A stretch of DNA of 8,126 nt from Clostridiales bacterium. Its GTDB lineage: Bacteria; Bacillota; Clostridia; Lachnospirales; Lachnospiraceae. The stretch spans positions 1-8,126 of the forward strand of contig DYCJ01000104.1 in NCBI GenBank assembly GCA_019418195.1, written 5' to 3'. Position 1 is the first letter of the stretch. Each line of letters starts with the position of its first letter. Positions 5,913 to 8,126 of this stretch are shown here, in pieces. The position numbers and the translations under genes were made by a program. The notes beneath the pieces are model-generated. The model was not told the DNA's origin. It searched no databases and worked only from the letters and a program-made list of their open reading frames with translations.

Positions 5913-7706
5913 ATGAAGATAAAACGAATTTCGGAAATCACGGCAGTGCTTCTCTTTATTGGATTTCTGCTCCTTTTGATCTTTTCTCATCGGCAGGATC
6001 TGTTTACCGACACGACGATGAATGCGTATAATACCGGTTGGACATACAGTTACCAGGATCAGGAGGGCGACACCATGCTTCCGGTCGATCTGGATGTTCC
6101 GAAAGATACGGAAGTGGTGCTTACCAATACGCTTCCGGATGAAGTGTGGGACGATACTGCAATTGTCTTTCGGACAAGGATGCAGAGTGTTAAAGTCTAT
6201 GTGGAAGACCGACTGATCTATCAGTATCCGGATCAGGATCTGATCGGAAGAGAAATCCCCAGTGCATGGAACTTTGTCAGGCTGTCAGAGGGGGACGCAG
6301 GGCGGCAGATCCGGCTCTGCATCAGTTCGCCTTATACCAGATTCTCCGGGGTGATCAGCGGGGTTCAGTATGGAGAGTATAATAATCTTGTGACAGGGAT
6401 AATCTCACAACAGATAAAAATACTAAGGATGAGTATTTTGATCGGGTTTGTAGGAATAGCTGTTGTGCTGATTTCTTTTGCGAACCGCAAATACAATATA
6501 TTCACATGGCACAGGAATCTGGGAATGATACTGACGATTGTTGCTGTGTGGCTCTGCGGTGAATCCGGGATGCCGTCCGGAAAGGTAGGGCTGGAAGCAT
6601 GGCATTATTTTTCATTGGTATCTCTGCTGTTCTGTCCTGTGTTTCTGACTGCTTATCTGTATGCCAGATGGAAAGATATCTGCGGGAAAATAACTGGAGT
6701 GTTATTTTATATCTGTTTCATTATTGCAGTGGGATGTCTTGTGTCCGCGGTGCTCGGCGGTCCGGATCTGATTGAATTGATTCCCCTTATGCATGGGATG
6801 GCAGGTATAACACTGACTTATGCCCTGGTGCTTTATGCTCTTGCAGTAAGAAGAAAAGAGGGAGATTACATCAGGTCCGAGCTTCTGGGTATACTGATTA
6901 TCTTTTTGGCAGGGCTTGCGGAGATTGTGAGATTCTACCGCACGGATGCGATAATCGGAATCTTACTTCGGATATCCATCCTGATTTATGCGCTGAATCT
7001 GCTCCGAATCTGTGTGCTCATGCTTTACCGGAAAGTGAAAGAAAACAGGGAACTGGAGAGACGCCTGCTCAGGAGCAGGGCGGAACTGATGGCAAGCCAG
7101 ATCAAACCGCATTTTATTTACAATACATTGAATTCTATCCGGACATTGATCAGGCTCGATCCGAAAGCAGCACAGCAGGCAGTTTATGATTTCTCCATTT
7201 ATCTGCGCTCTAACCTGGATAATATGAAAGGCAGGGATCTGATCCCGTTTTCTGAGGAGCTCCGTCATATACGGGCCTATCTGGATATTGAGAAGATCCG
7301 TTTTGAAGAAAGACTGAATGTGGTGATGGATATACGGACGAGTATGTTTCTGGTGCCGCCACTGTCTATACAGCCCTTAGTGGAAAATGCGGTAAAACAC
7401 GGGATCTGCAAAAGGATGTGTGGTGGTACGGTGACAATCCGCAGCTATGAGGAAAAGAATCTGTATGTGGTGGAAGTAGAGGATGACGGAGCAGGATTTG
7501 ACGCGTCCAGTCTGAATCTGGACGATGATACGGATGGCGATGTCATATCTCCCGGAAGTGATACTGACAGCCATATCGGGCTGAACAATATTCGTTTCAG
7601 GGTGCACGAGATTACAGGAGGATCCCTGAAAATAGAGAGCCATCCGGGAGAGGGAACAAAAGTAACGGTATCTTTCGTGAAAACAAAAGTAAATGCGGTA
7701 GAATAA
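5913..7706 (+). CDS. Sensor histidine kinase, LytS/YesM type, with 7 TM helices
   Basis: This 597-residue membrane kinase probably senses an external signal and phosphorylates the response regulator encoded next. After an N-terminal membrane helix (about 8-25) comes an extracytoplasmic beta-rich region (about 30-160) resembling the DISMED-type sensory domains of 7TMR-DISM receptors. Seven further helices follow (about 170-190, 203-217, 231-250, 260-280, 295-312, 322-340 and 345-372). A charged helical linker leads to a His_kinase domain (Pfam PF06580 type) with SQIKPHFIYNTLNSI, where His400 is the phosphoacceptor. The HATPase domain has its N-box at QPLVENAVKHG (Glu491, Asn492, His496), G1 DDGAGFD (524-530) and G2 IGLNNIR (555-561), with a final GEGT (579-582). 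An acidic Asp-rich stretch (536-543) lengthens the loop between G1 and G2. All catalytic residues are intact. The ATG at 5913 has AAGGA nine bases upstream; an overlapping ATG at 5908 stops after two codons. The ligand is unknown. Confidence 0.88.
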   Translation: MKIKRISEITAVLLFIGFLLLLIFSHRQDLFTDTTMNAYNTGWTYSYQDQEGDTMLPVDLDVPKDTEVVLTNTLPDEVWDDTAIVFRTRMQSVKVYVEDRLIYQYPDQDLIGREIPSAWNFVRLSEGDAGRQIRLCISSPYTRFSGVISGVQYGEYNNLVTGIISQQIKILRMSILIGFVGIAVVLISFANRKYNIFTWHRNLGMILTIVAVWLCGESGMPSGKVGLEAWHYFSLVSLLFCPVFLTAYLYARWKDICGKITGVLFYICFIIAVGCLVSAVLGGPDLIELIPLMHGMAGITLTYALVLYALAVRRKEGDYIRSELLGILIIFLAGLAEIVRFYRTDAIIGILLRISILIYALNLLRICVLMLYRKVKENRELERRLLRSRAELMASQIKPHFIYNTLNSIRTLIRLDPKAAQQAVYDFSIYLRSNLDNMKGRDLIPFSEELRHIRAYLDIEKIRFEERLNVVMDIRTSMFLVPPLSIQPLVENAVKHGICKRMCGGTVTIRSYEEKNLYVVEVEDDGAGFDASSLNLDDDTDGDVISPGSDTDSHIGLNNIRFRVHEITGGSLKIESHPGEGTKVTVSFVKTKVNAVE

Positions 7707-7740
7707 GAGGATCATATAAGTTAAATGCAAAAAGACGGAA

Positions 7741-7746
7741 GAGGAG
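7741..7746 (+). promoter_or_regulatory. Ribosome binding site of the response regulator
   Basis: GAGGAG lies nine bases before the ATG at 7756. It directly abuts the in-frame ATG at 7747, which is too close to use it, so the start at 7756 is preferred. A GGAAG at 7737-7741 could still serve the earlier ATG, so the choice changes the protein by three residues at most. Confidence 0.5.
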
Positions 7747-7755
7747 ATGAGACAG

Positions 7756-8126
7756 ATGCGTGTCATGATTGTAGATGATGAAAGGCTGGCACTGCGTCAG
7801 TTTGTGATGGAAACGGAGGATATACCAGATATAGAGGTCGCCGGAGCCTTTTCCAATCCGCTTCAGGCGCTTGAATATCTGAAGGAAAATCCGGTGGAGG
7901 CGGTATTTCTTGATATTGAGATGCCTGAGCTGAATGGAATCATTCTCGCGGAGAAGATGCGTGAACTTTATCCCGATCTTGTGGTTATCTTTATCACAGG
8001 ATACGAGCAGTATACACTGGATGCGCTGAAAGTGAAGGCGGATTATTATATGACAAAACCTTATGACGGCCGGGATATTAAAGAGGTGCTGGAGCGGGCA
8101 AAGCTGCTATCTGCCCGGCAGAGAAA
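7756..8126 (+). CDS. Response regulator, receiver domain (3' end cut by window)
   Basis: About 123 residues are visible and form a CheY-like receiver domain: the acidic pair Asp7-Asp8 (MRVMIVDDE), phosphoacceptor Asp53 in FLDIEMPELNG, switch Thr81 (FITGYEQY) and Lys101 (MTKPYDG). All key residues are present. The gene follows the kinase by 49 bases with no terminator, so the two form an operon and the regulator is the kinase's presumed partner. The output domain lies beyond the window. LytS/YesM-type kinases commonly pair with LytTR or AraC-type regulators; the charged stretch after Lys101 also recalls receiver proteins with a SARP-like output domain, but that cannot be decided here. It may bind the tandem repeat upstream of the operon, which is inference. 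Confidence 0.88.
   Translation, partial: MRVMIVDDERLALRQFVMETEDIPDIEVAGAFSNPLQALEYLKENPVEAVFLDIEMPELNGIILAEKMRELYPDLVVIFITGYEQYTLDALKVKADYYMTKPYDGRDIKEVLERAKLLSARQR

Noticed and set aside
7377..7766. A 129-codon minus-strand frame covering the kinase 3' end
   Set aside because: It lies opposite the HATPase domain and the regulator's start, and has no ribosome binding site or domain.
7724..7777. A 17-codon plus-strand frame between the kinase and the regulator
   Set aside because: It overlaps the regulator start out of frame, its peptide is unremarkable, and the spacing of a possible binding site (AGAGGA near 7707-7712) is too long.

Overview
The window looks like accessory chromosome of a low-to-moderate GC Firmicute, most likely a gut Lachnospiraceae (Blautia/Roseburia/Dorea type). 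This is inferred from strong purine-rich ribosome binding sites, codon usage, a DUF3789-like micro-ORF, and a YesM/LytS-type kinase with seven membrane helices. No rRNA, tRNA, CRISPR array or intact insertion sequence is visible.

Left part (1-4711, + strand). A 30-residue membrane micro-protein resembling DUF3789 (9-101) is followed 10 bases later by a 405-residue protein of the uncharacterised nucleotidyltransferase family NTP_transf_5 (112-1329). After a 144-base gap comes a 1065-residue protein (1474-4671) that fuses an N-terminal HD-type metal phosphohydrolase domain to an Hsp90/GHKL-type ATPase domain, with about 480 C-terminal residues I cannot assign. This gene is the best candidate for an under-described system. 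HD plus Hsp90-like ATPase architectures have been discussed as prokaryotic conflict or immunity proteins, but nothing in this window proves a defence role. A hairpin at 4684-4711 closes the region.

Middle (4726-5438, - strand). One convergent gene encodes a 224-residue protein resembling zinc-dependent phospholipase C, with its own terminator at 4726-4748. Upstream of it lies a 474-base gap. The gap holds a GC-richer block that looks non-coding or degenerate, bounded by imperfect 13-base direct repeats (5465-5680). It also holds an AT-rich stretch with a nearly perfect tandem duplication (5712-5767), and a good sigma-A-type promoter (5808-5836).

Right part (5913-8126, + strand). A two-component system forms an operon: a 597-residue sensor kinase (extracytoplasmic domain, seven membrane helices, His_kinase and HATPase domains), then a response regulator cut by the window end. 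The receiver domain is complete enough to show intact phosphorylation residues, but its output domain is not visible. The promoter and the tandem repeat just upstream are the likely control region of this operon.
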